60,341 bases of DNA from Bacteroidales bacterium (lineage in GTDB: Bacteria > Bacteroidota > Bacteroidia > Bacteroidales > UBA932): assembly GCA_015060225.1 (NCBI GenBank), contig SUYX01000011.1:1-60341 (forward strand). Direction: 5' to 3'. Shown here piece after piece: positions 1 to 8,776 of this stretch. Position numbers and translations under genes: made by a program. Numbering within the stretch: position 1 is the stretch's first letter; the number at the start of each line of letters is the position of its first letter. The notes below the pieces were generated by a model, which was not told the DNA's origin, made no database searches, and was given only the letters and a program-made list of their open reading frames with translations.

Positions 1-64
1 ATTTTCAATGAACTTTCCCTATCAAACATCCGTCCGGTGTAACCGTTCTTCCGTTTTGGGACCG

Positions 65-95
65 CAAAGATACGCACTTTTTATTCACTTCCAAA
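65..95 (-). promoter_or_regulatory. Leftward promoter for a gene beyond the window
   Basis: On the minus strand a -7 box TATCTTTG (65-72) and a -33 box TTTG (92-95) are separated by 19 nt, an exact fit to the Bacteroidetes sigma-ABfr promoter. It would drive a gene to the left of the window with bases 1-58 as its leader. The AT-rich stretch 96-300 between this promoter and the arginine promoter shows no convincing gene. Confidence 0.65.
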
Positions 96-307
96 TATTT
101 TTACAAAAAAATTTGAAAGATTTTTTGCTGTATAAACGCAAAAACCTTATCGTCAACAAATTCCAATTGAAAAAAAATTTAAACAGTTTTCACTGGAAGA
201 TCCATTGAAGAAAACCGGACGTTTATCCAAAGATTGGCAACACTGCCAGAACAAAAACATAAATACAAAAAGATCCATAAAATAATACCTATATTAAAAA
301 AACTTAC

Positions 308-315
308 TATCTTTG
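308..315 (+). promoter_or_regulatory. Arginine operon promoter (-7 box)
   Basis: TATCTTTG matches the TAnnTTTG -7 consensus. No clear TTTG lies 19-21 nt upstream, so the -33 element is weak. A start site 6-7 nt downstream falls on or next to the ATG of the leader ORF at 321, so the leader peptide is probably translated from a leaderless message. Confidence 0.6.
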
Positions 316-320
316 CGGCG

Positions 321-383
321 ATGAAAAAATCAGGTCACATATTCAACCGCTACTTCAGTTTTGGTGTCCGACGACGCCGATAG
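321..383 (+). CDS. Arginine leader peptide (20 aa, ends in four Arg)
   Basis: A 20-codon ORF begins MKKSGHIF and ends FGVRRRR directly before TAG. The four terminal codons are CGA CGA CGC CGA, whereas neighbouring genes mostly use AGG/AGA. It lies between the operon promoter and the first arginine gene. Consecutive codons for the end product, directly before a region of alternative hairpins, is the layout of a translation-sensing attenuator: the ribosome stalls on the Arg codons when charged tRNA-Arg is scarce. No ribosome-binding site precedes the ATG, which agrees with the promoter-proximal, leaderless position. The function is inferred from position and codon content. Confidence 0.7.
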   Translation: MKKSGHIFNRYFSFGVRRRR

Positions 384-468
384 TGTGATCTGTGCCCTAT
401 ATTCCTATAGCGGCTCTGTTTTCCCGTATTATACAAGTATGAATTTATTATGGCCTGTCGGGGCCTTT
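376..468 (+). promoter_or_regulatory. Putative attenuator after the Arg leader peptide
   Basis: The last Arg codons and stop (GCCGATAG, 376-383) can pair with CTATAGCGGC (405-414) with a two-base bulge. Further on, GGCC at 452-455 pairs with GGCC at 462-465, followed by TTTA, a short terminator-like hairpin. CCCG at 423-426 can instead pair with CGGG at 459-462, which would disrupt that hairpin. A ribosome held on the Arg codons would cover the first strand and change the folding. The stems are short, so the exact switch is uncertain. Confidence 0.4.
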
Positions 469-487
469 ACTATAATTGTGAAAGAAG

Positions 488-1165
488 ATGAAAGTTGATG
501 TAATAGTTGCAGATGAATCCCATTTGGATTATGCAGAAAGAGTGTGTGAACTTATATATATATCGGCCCAGGAAAGGGGTACCGGAATTGCAAAAAGGAC
601 ACCGGAGTACATTAAGGAGAAGATGAGGGACGGCAAAGCAGTGATAGCAATTGCCGAAGACGGCACCCTTGCGGGCTACTCATACATCGAGACCTGGGGA
701 CACACCAAGTTTGTTGCCAACTCCGGCCTTATTGTAGCCCATGAGTTCAGAAAGACCGGCCTGGCAAGACGTATCAAGCACAAGACTTTTGAACTTTCTA
801 GAAAAATGTTCCCTTACGCCAAAATCTTCAGCATTACAACAGGCCTTGCTGTAATGAAAATTAACACAGAGATGGGATTCAAGCCAGTTACATTCTCTGA
901 ACTTACAGATGACAAGGAGTTCTGGGCAGGATGCGAAGGGTGCAGGAATATAGACATACTTAAAAGGAATGACTACAAGCTGTGCCTTTGCACAGGTCTT
1001 TTGTACGATCCTGCAAAAAGCGCAGCGGAAGAGATGAACCATCGGGAAGAGAAAGAAACAGAAAAAGAGAACAAAGGTTCCAATTTCATCTCCAAAATGG
1101 GGAAAGGGATAGCAATGCCCTTCAAGTCCATAAACAGAAAACTCAAGGAGAAGAAACAGGAATAA
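488..1165 (+). CDS. GNAT-family N-acyltransferase, first gene of arginine operon
   Basis: This 225-residue protein has a GNAT fold in its first 150 residues, with a hydrophobic strand pair around residues 55-80 and an acyl-CoA-binding loop HEFRKTGLARR near residue 85-95. A basic, charged tail follows residue 175. It heads an operon whose carbamoyltransferase uses succinylated substrates and that contains no classical argA or argJ. It is therefore a good candidate for the enzyme that acylates glutamate in the first step, probably with succinyl-CoA. The acyl donor is inferred from context only. The start at 488 follows AAAGAAG, a plausible ribosome-binding site. Confidence 0.7.
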   Translation: MKVDVIVADESHLDYAERVCELIYISAQERGTGIAKRTPEYIKEKMRDGKAVIAIAEDGTLAGYSYIETWGHTKFVANSGLIVAHEFRKTGLARRIKHKTFELSRKMFPYAKIFSITTGLAVMKINTEMGFKPVTFSELTDDKEFWAGCEGCRNIDILKRNDYKLCLCTGLLYDPAKSAAEEMNHREEKETEKENKGSNFISKMGKGIAMPFKSINRKLKEKKQE

Positions 1166-1201
1166 GCATATATAATGGTAATAACAGAAAAATATATTGA
1201 A

Positions 1202-2413
1202 ATGAAAGAGAAAGTAGTTTTGGCATTCAGCGGTGGATTGGACACTTCATTCTGCGTGCCTTATTTGAAAAACGAGAAAGGTTTTGAAGTACACACAATA
1301 ATGGTAAATACAGGCGGCTTTTCTGCAGAAGAGGTAAAGAGGATTGAGGAGAGGGCTCTGCAGTTGGGTGCAGCATCACATACCACAGTAGATGCAGTTG
1401 AAAGTTATTACAACAACGGCATCAAATACCTTATCTTTGGAAATATCCTTAAAAACAACACATATCCCCTTTCTGTAAGTTCAGAGAGAATTTTCCAGGC
1501 TCTTGAGGTTTTGAGGCATGTAAAGAAACTTGGTGCCACTAATGTAGCCCATGGAAGTACCGGTGCTGGAAACGACCAGGTGAGGTTTGACATTGTATTT
1601 GAGATTCTTGCACCTGAGGTAAACATCATTGCCCCTATCAGGGAATTGCAGTTGAGCAGAAAAGAGGAGATTGACTTCCTTGTAAAGAACGGCTTCAATT
1701 TCAGCTGGGAAAAGAGCAAATACTCAATCAACCAGGGTATCTGGGGTACTAGCATAGGTGGAGTTGAGACATTGTCTTCAAGCGGCTACCTTCCGGAGGA
1801 GGCATATCCGCATAAAGTTGTAAAGACAGGTGAGGAGAAAGTTTCAATAGAGTTCAGGAACGGTGAGCCGGTTGCCCTAAACGGCAAGGAGATGGCACCT
1901 GTAGCACTCATCCACGCACTGGCAGAGATTGCAAACGGATACGGTTGCGGAAGGGACATGCACATTGGTGATACAATAATTGGTATAAAAGGAAGGGTTG
2001 GCTTTGAGGCTGCAGCTCCACTTATTATAATTAAGGCGCACCATATGCTGGAGAAACACACTCTTGTAAAGGAGCAGTTGTACTGGAAAGAACTTATTGC
2101 AAACTACTACGGCCAACTTATGCACGAGGCCCAGTACCTTAACCCTGTAATGAGGGATATGGAGAAATTCCTTGAGAGCACCCAGAGCAGCGTTAACGGA
2201 ACTGTAGAGGTTCTTCTAAGGCCTTACAACTTCTTTGTTCTTGGATGCACAAGCAAATATGACCTGATGAGTTCAAAATTCGGAGAGTACGGCGAGATGA
2301 ACAAATCATACACAGGAAGGGATGTGATTGGATTCACCAAAGTTCTTGCAAACCCACTCAAGATTTACTACAGCCTTCATGAGGACGAGAAGGAGCAGGC
2401 AAGCAAAAACTAA
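1202..2413 (+). CDS. argG: Argininosuccinate synthase
   Basis: ArgG joins citrulline and aspartate with ATP to make argininosuccinate, the penultimate step of arginine synthesis. The ATP-pyrophosphatase P-loop AFSGGLDTS lies at residues 8-16, and SAG-type substrate motifs (GSTGAGNDQVRF near 117) are intact. At 403 residues it has the usual length. The frame is open from an ATG at 1175, but the ATG at 1202 starts at MKEKVVLAFSGG as in other Bacteroidetes and is preferred. It follows the GNAT gene by 36 nt and precedes argC by 9 nt. Confidence 0.95.
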   Translation: MKEKVVLAFSGGLDTSFCVPYLKNEKGFEVHTIMVNTGGFSAEEVKRIEERALQLGAASHTTVDAVESYYNNGIKYLIFGNILKNNTYPLSVSSERIFQALEVLRHVKKLGATNVAHGSTGAGNDQVRFDIVFEILAPEVNIIAPIRELQLSRKEEIDFLVKNGFNFSWEKSKYSINQGIWGTSIGGVETLSSSGYLPEEAYPHKVVKTGEEKVSIEFRNGEPVALNGKEMAPVALIHALAEIANGYGCGRDMHIGDTIIGIKGRVGFEAAAPLIIIKAHHMLEKHTLVKEQLYWKELIANYYGQLMHEAQYLNPVMRDMEKFLESTQSSVNGTVEVLLRPYNFFVLGCTSKYDLMSSKFGEYGEMNKSYTGRDVIGFTKVLANPLKIYYSLHEDEKEQASKN

Positions 2414-2422
2414 TCTGCATAC

Positions 2423-3430
2423 ATGAACATGAAAAAGATAAAAGCCGCCATTGCCGGCGGTACAGGATACACTGCAGGCGAGCTGTTGAGAATACTTATA
2501 TATCATCCGAATGTGGAGATTACAAGTGTCCTCAGCACCACCAGCGTAGGACAAAGCATCACCTCTGTGCACAGGGACCTTTTTGGTGAAACAGATTTGT
2601 GTTTTACAGACCAGATAGGTACTCCCGACGTGGTTTTCCTATGCCTTGGGCACGGACTTTCCAAAGAATTCATAGATACCACCCCTCTTCCCGACGGATG
2701 CAAGATTATTGATCTTGGAAATGACTTCCGTCTGGACCCCCACTACAAAGGGAGGGAATTCATCTATGGACTCACAGATACCTTTAAGGAGAAAATCCTC
2801 AAGGCAGACAACATTGCCAACCCGGGATGTTTTGCAACTGCCATACAGAGTGCAATTGCACCATTGGCAAAAGCAGATGCCATTACAGATGATGTGCATG
2901 TAACCGCCATCACAGGTTCTACCGGAGCCGGCAAGAAACCTGGGGAGAAGAGCCATTTCAGTTACCGCAACAATAACCTTTCCATTTACAAGAACTTCAC
3001 CCACCAGCATCTTGGGGAGATTGGAAGGACAATGAAGGAGTTGTCGGGAAAAGAACCTCAGATAAACTTTGTTCCTATGAGGGGTGATTTTGCAAGGGGA
3101 ATCTTTGCAAGTGTGCATACCAGATGGAACGGCATAAAGAAAAATGACGGTACCGTTGGAACAACTTTGGAAGATGCTGTAGAGTATTTTGAGCAGTATT
3201 ACAAAGATTCTCCTTTCATTCATGTATCAAAGGAGGATATAAGCCTTAAGGAGGTTGTGAATACAAACAAAGTGCTGCTGCATATAGAACTGCACAACGG
3301 CTATATACATATTGCCTCAATTATAGACAACCTTGTAAAGGGGGCAAGCGGCCAGGCGGTTGAGAACATGAACATGATATTCGGTCTTGAGCAGACTACA
3401 GGTCTGAGATTCAAGCCAAATGCATTTTAA
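2423..3430 (+). CDS. argC: N-acyl-gamma-glutamyl-phosphate reductase
   Basis: ArgC reduces acylglutamyl phosphate to the semialdehyde with NADPH. The N-terminal GGTGYTAGELLR (12-23) is the dinucleotide-binding loop, and NPGCFATA contains the catalytic cysteine at residue 136. Length is 335 aa. An alternative ATG lies two codons downstream (2429). In this operon the natural substrate is probably the N-succinyl derivative, because the downstream carbamoyltransferase is the succinyl type. Confidence 0.95.
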   Translation: MNMKKIKAAIAGGTGYTAGELLRILIYHPNVEITSVLSTTSVGQSITSVHRDLFGETDLCFTDQIGTPDVVFLCLGHGLSKEFIDTTPLPDGCKIIDLGNDFRLDPHYKGREFIYGLTDTFKEKILKADNIANPGCFATAIQSAIAPLAKADAITDDVHVTAITGSTGAGKKPGEKSHFSYRNNNLSIYKNFTHQHLGEIGRTMKELSGKEPQINFVPMRGDFARGIFASVHTRWNGIKKNDGTVGTTLEDAVEYFEQYYKDSPFIHVSKEDISLKEVVNTNKVLLHIELHNGYIHIASIIDNLVKGASGQAVENMNMIFGLEQTTGLRFKPNAF

Positions 3431-3440
3431 CAAAAAAGAA

Positions 3441-4580
3441 ATGAATTTATTTGACGTATATCCGTTATGGAATATTGAGCCAGTAAAGGGCTGCGGATGC
3501 AGAATCTGGGACAAGGATGGGAAAGAATACATGGATTTGTACGGAGGACACGCCGTAATAAGCATAGGCCACTCCCACCCTACCTACACCCAAATGGTTT
3601 CTGAGCAGGCCGGCAAATTGGGATTCTACTCAAATGCTGTACAGAACCCGCTCCAGAAACAGCTTGCAAAAGAGTTGGGTGAGGTATGCGGTTATCCCGA
3701 GTATAACCTTTTCCTTTGCAACAGCGGTGCCGAGGCAAACGAGAATGCAATGAAGGTTGCATCTTTCCATACAGGAAGGAAAAAAATACTTGCACTTAAG
3801 AAAGCTTTCCACGGACGCACCAGCGGTGCAGTGGAGGCAACTGACAACCCAAAGATACAGGCAGAGTTCAACAAGAACGGGAATATTGTCTTTATCCCGA
3901 TAAATGATCTTGAGGCAGCAGCCCAGCAGTTGCGCACAAAGGAGTTTGCAGCAATAATCATTGAGGGCATACAGGGAGTTGCAGGAATATACACACCTGA
4001 AGCCGAATACCTGAAAGGGGTGAGACAGTTGTGCGATGAAACAGGCACAGTACTTATCCTTGACGAGATACAGAGCGGATACGGCAGAAGCGGAAAATTC
4101 TTTGCCCACCAGCACAGCGGAGTAAAGGCTGACATTGTTTCAATGGCCAAAGGTATTGCCAACGGGTTCCCTGTTGGTGCAATAATCATCTCTCCTGAGA
4201 TAAAGGCTGAGTACGGTATGCTTGGAACCACATTTGGAGGAAACCACCTTGCCTGTGCTGCTGCATTGGCTGTGCTTAAAGTTATAAAGGAAGAGAAGCT
4301 TATTGCTAATGCAGCTGCAATGGGTGATTATTTTATGGCAGGATTGCAGAAATATGTTGGAGAAGGGAAACCTGTAAAGGAACTCAGGGGCAAAGGGCTC
4401 ATGATTGGAATAGAGGTGAACCCCGGTTATGAGGATTTGAGGAACAGGCTTCTGTTTGAGAAGGGTATATTTACCGGAGGTGCAGGAAAGACAATTATCA
4501 GGCTGCTTCCGCCATTGTGTGTGGGGAAAGAGGAGGCAGAGAGGTTCTTCAGCGCACTTGACGAACTGGTTGACATGTAA
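3441..4580 (+). CDS. argD: Acylornithine aminotransferase
   Basis: A class III PLP-dependent aminotransferase that converts acylglutamate semialdehyde to acylornithine using glutamate. The motifs CNSGAEANENAMK, LDEIQSGYGRSG and SMAKGIANGFPVGA (PLP lysine) are intact. The frame is open from an ATG at 3420 that overlaps argC. The ATG at 3441 gives MNLFDVYPL, the usual start in this group, and lies 10 nt after the argC stop behind AAAAAAGAA, so I chose it. Length is then 379 aa. Confidence 0.93.
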   Translation: MNLFDVYPLWNIEPVKGCGCRIWDKDGKEYMDLYGGHAVISIGHSHPTYTQMVSEQAGKLGFYSNAVQNPLQKQLAKELGEVCGYPEYNLFLCNSGAEANENAMKVASFHTGRKKILALKKAFHGRTSGAVEATDNPKIQAEFNKNGNIVFIPINDLEAAAQQLRTKEFAAIIIEGIQGVAGIYTPEAEYLKGVRQLCDETGTVLILDEIQSGYGRSGKFFAHQHSGVKADIVSMAKGIANGFPVGAIIISPEIKAEYGMLGTTFGGNHLACAAALAVLKVIKEEKLIANAAAMGDYFMAGLQKYVGEGKPVKELRGKGLMIGIEVNPGYEDLRNRLLFEKGIFTGGAGKTIIRLLPPLCVGKEEAERFFSALDELVDM

Positions 4581-4603
4581 TTTTAATTTATCGGGAAGAA
4601 GAG

Positions 4604-5560
4604 ATGAGAAATTTCATTACAGTTAAAGATATGGGCAATCTGAATGATGCCCTTGCAAAAGCAAAATTTGTAAAGGAGAACCCTTATGCAGATTGTGAAT
4701 TGGGTAAAAACAAGACAATGCTACTCATTTTCTTCAATTCAAGTCTCCGCACAAGGTTGAGTACCCAGAAGGCGGCCTTGAATCTTGGGATGAATGTGAT
4801 TGTACTTGACATTAACCAGGGGGCCTGGAAACTGGAGACAGAGAGAGGTGTTGTGATGGACGGTGACAAGCCTGAACACATCCTTGAAGCAATTCCTGTT
4901 ATGGGGAGCTATTGCGATATAATTGGGGTGAGGAGTTTTGCAAATTTTGCGAGCAAAGCTGATGATTACGGAGAGAAGATTCTCAACCAGTTCATAAAGT
5001 TGTCGGGAAAACCGGTAATAAGCATGGAGGCGGCTACAAGGCATCCTCTGCAGAGTTTTGCCGACCTCATTACAATAAATGAGTACAAGAGGGTTGAGAG
5101 GCCAAAAGTTGTTTTGAGTTGGGCACCACATCCAAAGGCATTGCCGCAGGCTGTTCCAAATTCTTTTGCAGAGTGGATGATTGCAGCAGGCTACGAGGTT
5201 GTGATTACACACCCCAAGGGGTATGAACTTGATCCTGAGTTTACCCGCGGTGCCACCATTGAGTATGACCAGGAGAAGGCTTTTGAGGGGGCAGATTTCA
5301 TTTACGGCAAAAACTGGAGCGCATATGCAGATCCAAACTACGGGAAAGTGCTTTGTACAGACAAGAACTGGACAATTGATGAGAGGAAAATGGCCCTTAC
5401 AAACAACGGCTACTTCATGCACTGCCTCCCTGTAAGGAGAAATATGATTGTTACAGACAATGTTATTGAGAGCGCCAACTCTCTGGTAATTCCGGAGGCT
5501 GCAAACAGGGTTGTTTCTGCCCAGACTGTAATTAAGGAGATTCTTTTGGGGTTGAAATAG
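4604..5560 (+). CDS. argF': N-succinylornithine carbamoyltransferase
   Basis: This 318-residue enzyme transfers a carbamoyl group to N-succinylornithine to give N-succinylcitrulline. The carbamoyl-phosphate loop SSLRTRLS is at 46-53 and HCLPVRR near 275. Proline is at residue 90 (GDKP90EH). The same proline in the Bacteroides fragilis enzyme is known to distinguish succinylornithine from acetylornithine transcarbamylases. Regions such as LNLGMNVIVLDINQGAWKLE closely match my memory of that enzyme. It is the strongest evidence that the whole operon runs on succinylated intermediates. Confidence 0.95.
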   Translation: MRNFITVKDMGNLNDALAKAKFVKENPYADCELGKNKTMLLIFFNSSLRTRLSTQKAALNLGMNVIVLDINQGAWKLETERGVVMDGDKPEHILEAIPVMGSYCDIIGVRSFANFASKADDYGEKILNQFIKLSGKPVISMEAATRHPLQSFADLITINEYKRVERPKVVLSWAPHPKALPQAVPNSFAEWMIAAGYEVVITHPKGYELDPEFTRGATIEYDQEKAFEGADFIYGKNWSAYADPNYGKVLCTDKNWTIDERKMALTNNGYFMHCLPVRRNMIVTDNVIESANSLVIPEAANRVVSAQTVIKEILLGLK

Positions 5561-5561
5561 T

Positions 5562-6344
5562 ATGAAAAAGGTAAAGATTGTAAAGATAGGCGGCAATATA
5601 GTTGACAATCCTCAGGCTCTTGAGAGGTTCTTGGGCAATTTCCACAAGTTGGAAGGGCCAAAAGTGCTTATTCATGGGGGAGGAAAGATTGCCAGCCAGC
5701 TTTCAAAGGAGTTGGGCATTGAGGTTAAGATGCACAACGGCCGGAGGATTACAGATTTTGAGACCCTAAAGCTGGTTACAATGGTTTATGCCGGCCTTAT
5801 AAACAAACAGATTGTTGCTGCGCTGCAGCAGATTGGCTGCAAGGCTGTTGGCCTTTCCGGGGCAGACGGCAATGCTGTCCCTGCCTCAAAGAGGGCTGCA
5901 AATCCAATTGACTGGGGTTTTGTAGGGGATGTTGAGCCGTCAAAGATAAATGTAGAGTTCCTGAAGATGCTGCTGGATGGAGGATATACACCTGTATTCT
6001 GCGCCATAACACACGACAACAATGGCTCCTTACTCAATACAAATGCAGACACAATGGCCTCCAGCATAGCAAGAGCCCTCTCTTCTGTAATGGAGAGCAC
6101 TCTTGTGTATTGTTTTGAGAAGGATGGTGTACTTGCCAACCCTGACGATGACAGTTCTGTAATTCCACTGATTACCCGTACAAGTTATAAGGAACTTCTG
6201 GAGAAAGGGATGATTGTTGGGGGGATGATACCAAAATTGGACAACGCTTTTGCAGCCCTTGAAGAGGGTGTTGCTGAGGTATTCATAAAACATGCAGACA
6301 ACCTGCTGAACAACAACAACAAGGAGACCCTTCTAAAACTATAA
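5562..6344 (+). CDS. argB: N-acyl-L-glutamate kinase
   Basis: An amino-acid kinase family member (260 aa) that phosphorylates acylglutamate. KIGGN is at 7-11, the IHGGGKIASQ loop follows near 38, NGRRIT (substrate contact) near 59, and GGMIPKLDNA near the C-terminus. The ATG begins one base after the argF' stop, indicating translational coupling. Succinylglutamate is the likely substrate by context. Confidence 0.93.
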   Translation: MKKVKIVKIGGNIVDNPQALERFLGNFHKLEGPKVLIHGGGKIASQLSKELGIEVKMHNGRRITDFETLKLVTMVYAGLINKQIVAALQQIGCKAVGLSGADGNAVPASKRAANPIDWGFVGDVEPSKINVEFLKMLLDGGYTPVFCAITHDNNGSLLNTNADTMASSIARALSSVMESTLVYCFEKDGVLANPDDDSSVIPLITRTSYKELLEKGMIVGGMIPKLDNAFAALEEGVAEVFIKHADNLLNNNNKETLLKL

Positions 6345-6346
6345 AG

Positions 6347-7471
6347 ATGGAATTGCTTCAGCAGATGACATACAGTGCGGTGGAGAACCTGAAAAGGATG
6401 CTCTGTATTCCTTCCGTTTCTTTTGAAGAGGAGAAGAGAAGCGTTTTTTTGTTTGCATCTCTGCAGGAGAGGGCAATGAGACTGGACAAACTCCAGAAAA
6501 GGAATGACAGGATAGTTGTCGGGAAGCTGGAGAACAATATAATATTGTACAGGGACAACTTTTCTGCAGAAAAGCAGACGCTTATGCTAAACTCCCATAT
6601 TGATACTGTGGCTCCTGCCCCAACCTATTCGTTTGACCCCTTTGCCCCTTTTGAAAAAGATGGATGCATTTATGGTCTGGGGAGCAATGATGACGGTGGA
6701 AGTGTGGTGAGCCAGATTGAGGCATTCTTCTATCTTAATGGTGAAAGGGATAATGATGCCGTTGCTCCTGAAAATCTGAATGTAAACCTTATGCTGGTAC
6801 TTACCGCAGAGGAAGAGAGGAGCGGGAGCAACGGTATGGCAAGATTTGTAGAGACATTTGAGCCAAAGCCCAATTGCGCCATTATTGGAGAGCCTACAGG
6901 AATGCAGGCTGCAGTTGCTGAGAGGGGATTGCTGGTTATTGACGGAACCGCACATGGTGTCAGCGGACATGCTGCAAGAAACGAAGGGGTAAATGCCCTA
7001 TATATTGCATTGGACGATATAAACACCTTACACAATTACAGATTTGAAAAGAAATCTCCCCTTATGGGTGATGTTAAGCTCAGTGTTACCCAGATGAATT
7101 GCGGAACAGCCCACAATGTTGTTCCGGCAGAAGCCAAATTTGTTGTAGATATAAGGCCTACAGAACAATACGGAAATGCTGAAATACTTGAACTGCTTCA
7201 GAAAGAGGTAAAAAGCACGTTGGTTGCAAGAAACCTGAAGAACCGTTCTTCCGCTACACCGTCTGAGCATTTCCTTATGGAAACTGTCAGGAAAATGGGC
7301 ATTGGAACACAAATTTCGGCAACAACTTCTGACTGGATGAAGATTCCATGGCCGGCAATAAAGATGGGGCCGGGAGACTCTGCAAGAAGCCATAAGGCAG
7401 ATGAGTTCATAAGAATTCAGGAGATTGAAGATGCTATTAAAGGATACATTAATTTTATAAAGAATATATAA
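6347..7471 (+). CDS. argE: Acylornithine/acylcitrulline deacylase, M20 family
   Basis: A zinc-dependent M20 amidohydrolase of 374 aa. The first metal motif NSHIDTV is near residue 83, GLGSNDDGGSV near 104, and the catalytic glutamate is in TAEEERSG. A dimerisation domain with HAARNEG follows. It removes the acyl group late in the pathway. With a succinylcitrulline-producing transcarbamylase upstream, the substrate is probably N-succinylcitrulline. It starts two bases after argB and ends 5 bases before argH. Confidence 0.88.
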   Translation: MELLQQMTYSAVENLKRMLCIPSVSFEEEKRSVFLFASLQERAMRLDKLQKRNDRIVVGKLENNIILYRDNFSAEKQTLMLNSHIDTVAPAPTYSFDPFAPFEKDGCIYGLGSNDDGGSVVSQIEAFFYLNGERDNDAVAPENLNVNLMLVLTAEEERSGSNGMARFVETFEPKPNCAIIGEPTGMQAAVAERGLLVIDGTAHGVSGHAARNEGVNALYIALDDINTLHNYRFEKKSPLMGDVKLSVTQMNCGTAHNVVPAEAKFVVDIRPTEQYGNAEILELLQKEVKSTLVARNLKNRSSATPSEHFLMETVRKMGIGTQISATTSDWMKIPWPAIKMGPGDSARSHKADEFIRIQEIEDAIKGYINFIKNI

Positions 7472-7476
7472 CAGGT

Positions 7477-8763
7477 ATGGGAACACTATGGAGCAAAGGG
7501 ACCAGTGCCACTCAAATTGTGGAGGATTTTACTGTAGGAAATGACAGAGTGTTGGATTTGAGGCTTGCAAAACATGATGTAATTGGTTCTAAAGCCCACA
7601 TAAAGATGCTGGCATCCATTGGATTGCTTGAGCAAGAGGAACTGGAAATACTTACAAAAGGTTTGGATGGGATTCTGGATGAGATTTCAAGAGGAGAATT
7701 TTCACTCGGAGATGATGTGGAGGATATCCACTCACAAGTTGAATTCCTCCTTACACAAAGATTGGGTGAGGTTGGTAAAAAAATCCATTCCGGCAGATCC
7801 CGCAATGACCAGGTTCTGGTAGATTTGAAACTGTTTTTAAGAGAAGAGCTTGAGATTATAAGGGATGAAATGATATCCCTTTTCAATACCCTCCAGCAAT
7901 TGAGCGAAAAGTACAAGGATGTACTTATGCCAGGTTATACCCATGCCCAGATAGCCATGCCATCATCTTTTGGTCTGTGGTTTGGAGCATACGCAGAAGC
8001 CCTCGTTGATGATATGTACATGCTCAGAGGGGCATACAATATTGTAAACCAGAACCCTCTTGGTTCTGCTGCAGGATACGGCAGTTCTTTCCCTTTGGAC
8101 AGGGATATGACAACAGAACTGTTGGGATTTGACACCCTTAACTACAATGTTGTAGCAGCGCAGTTGAGCCGTGGAAAGAGTGAAAAGGCAGTAGCATCTG
8201 CCATCTCACAACTTGCACTTACCCTCAACAAATTTGCGGCAGACTGCTGCATGTATATGTGTCCCAACTTCGGGTTCATCAAATTTCCCGACGAGCTTAC
8301 AACCGGTTCGAGCATAATGCCCCACAAAAAGAATCCGGATGTATGGGAGATCTTGAGGGGAACCTGCAACAGGATACAGAGCCTTCCTAACGAGATAAGC
8401 CTTATGACCACCAATATGGCCCATGGCTATCACAGGGATTACCAGCTCCTTAAAGATGTATTGTTCCCCGGCCTGGAGCAGATGCACAAATGCCTGTTCA
8501 TGGCAAAATATATGCTGGAGAACATATCTGTAAATGAGCATATTCTGGAAGATGAGAAATACATGTACCTCTTTACTGTAGAAGAGGTGAACAGAAGAGT
8601 CCTTGAAGGGATGCCTTTCAGGGATGCTTACAAGAGTGTTGGAATTGAGGTGAATGAAGGTAAATTCTCTTTCAATGGGGAACTCAACCACACACATAAA
8701 GGAAGTATAGGAAACCTCTGCAATGCAGAGATAGCGGATAAAATGAAAAAAGCAGCTTTCTAA
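7477..8763 (+). CDS. argH: Argininosuccinate lyase
   Basis: ArgH splits argininosuccinate into arginine and fumarate. The fumarase/aspartase superfamily signature GSSIMPHKKNPD is at about 277-288, with GRSRNDQV and YTHAQIAMPSS upstream. Length 428 aa is normal. It is the last gene of the operon, and its final codons form the left arm of the terminator. Confidence 0.95.
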   Translation: MGTLWSKGTSATQIVEDFTVGNDRVLDLRLAKHDVIGSKAHIKMLASIGLLEQEELEILTKGLDGILDEISRGEFSLGDDVEDIHSQVEFLLTQRLGEVGKKIHSGRSRNDQVLVDLKLFLREELEIIRDEMISLFNTLQQLSEKYKDVLMPGYTHAQIAMPSSFGLWFGAYAEALVDDMYMLRGAYNIVNQNPLGSAAGYGSSFPLDRDMTTELLGFDTLNYNVVAAQLSRGKSEKAVASAISQLALTLNKFAADCCMYMCPNFGFIKFPDELTTGSSIMPHKKNPDVWEILRGTCNRIQSLPNEISLMTTNMAHGYHRDYQLLKDVLFPGLEQMHKCLFMAKYMLENISVNEHILEDEKYMYLFTVEEVNRRVLEGMPFRDAYKSVGIEVNEGKFSFNGELNHTHKGSIGNLCNAEIADKMKKAAF

Positions 8764-8774
8764 GCTGCTTTTTT
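8746..8774. terminator. Bidirectional terminator between argH and rng
   Basis: AGCAGCTT (8751-8758) pairs with AAGCTGCT (8762-8769) around a three-base loop, flanked by A-run and T-run on the two sides. It can stop transcription from both converging operons and overlaps the argH stop codon. Confidence 0.85.
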
Positions 8775-8776
8775 CA

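Noticed and set aside
8-208. A 66-residue frame at the window start
   Set aside because: It crosses a leftward promoter, lacks a ribosome-binding site and has low-complexity AT-rich composition.
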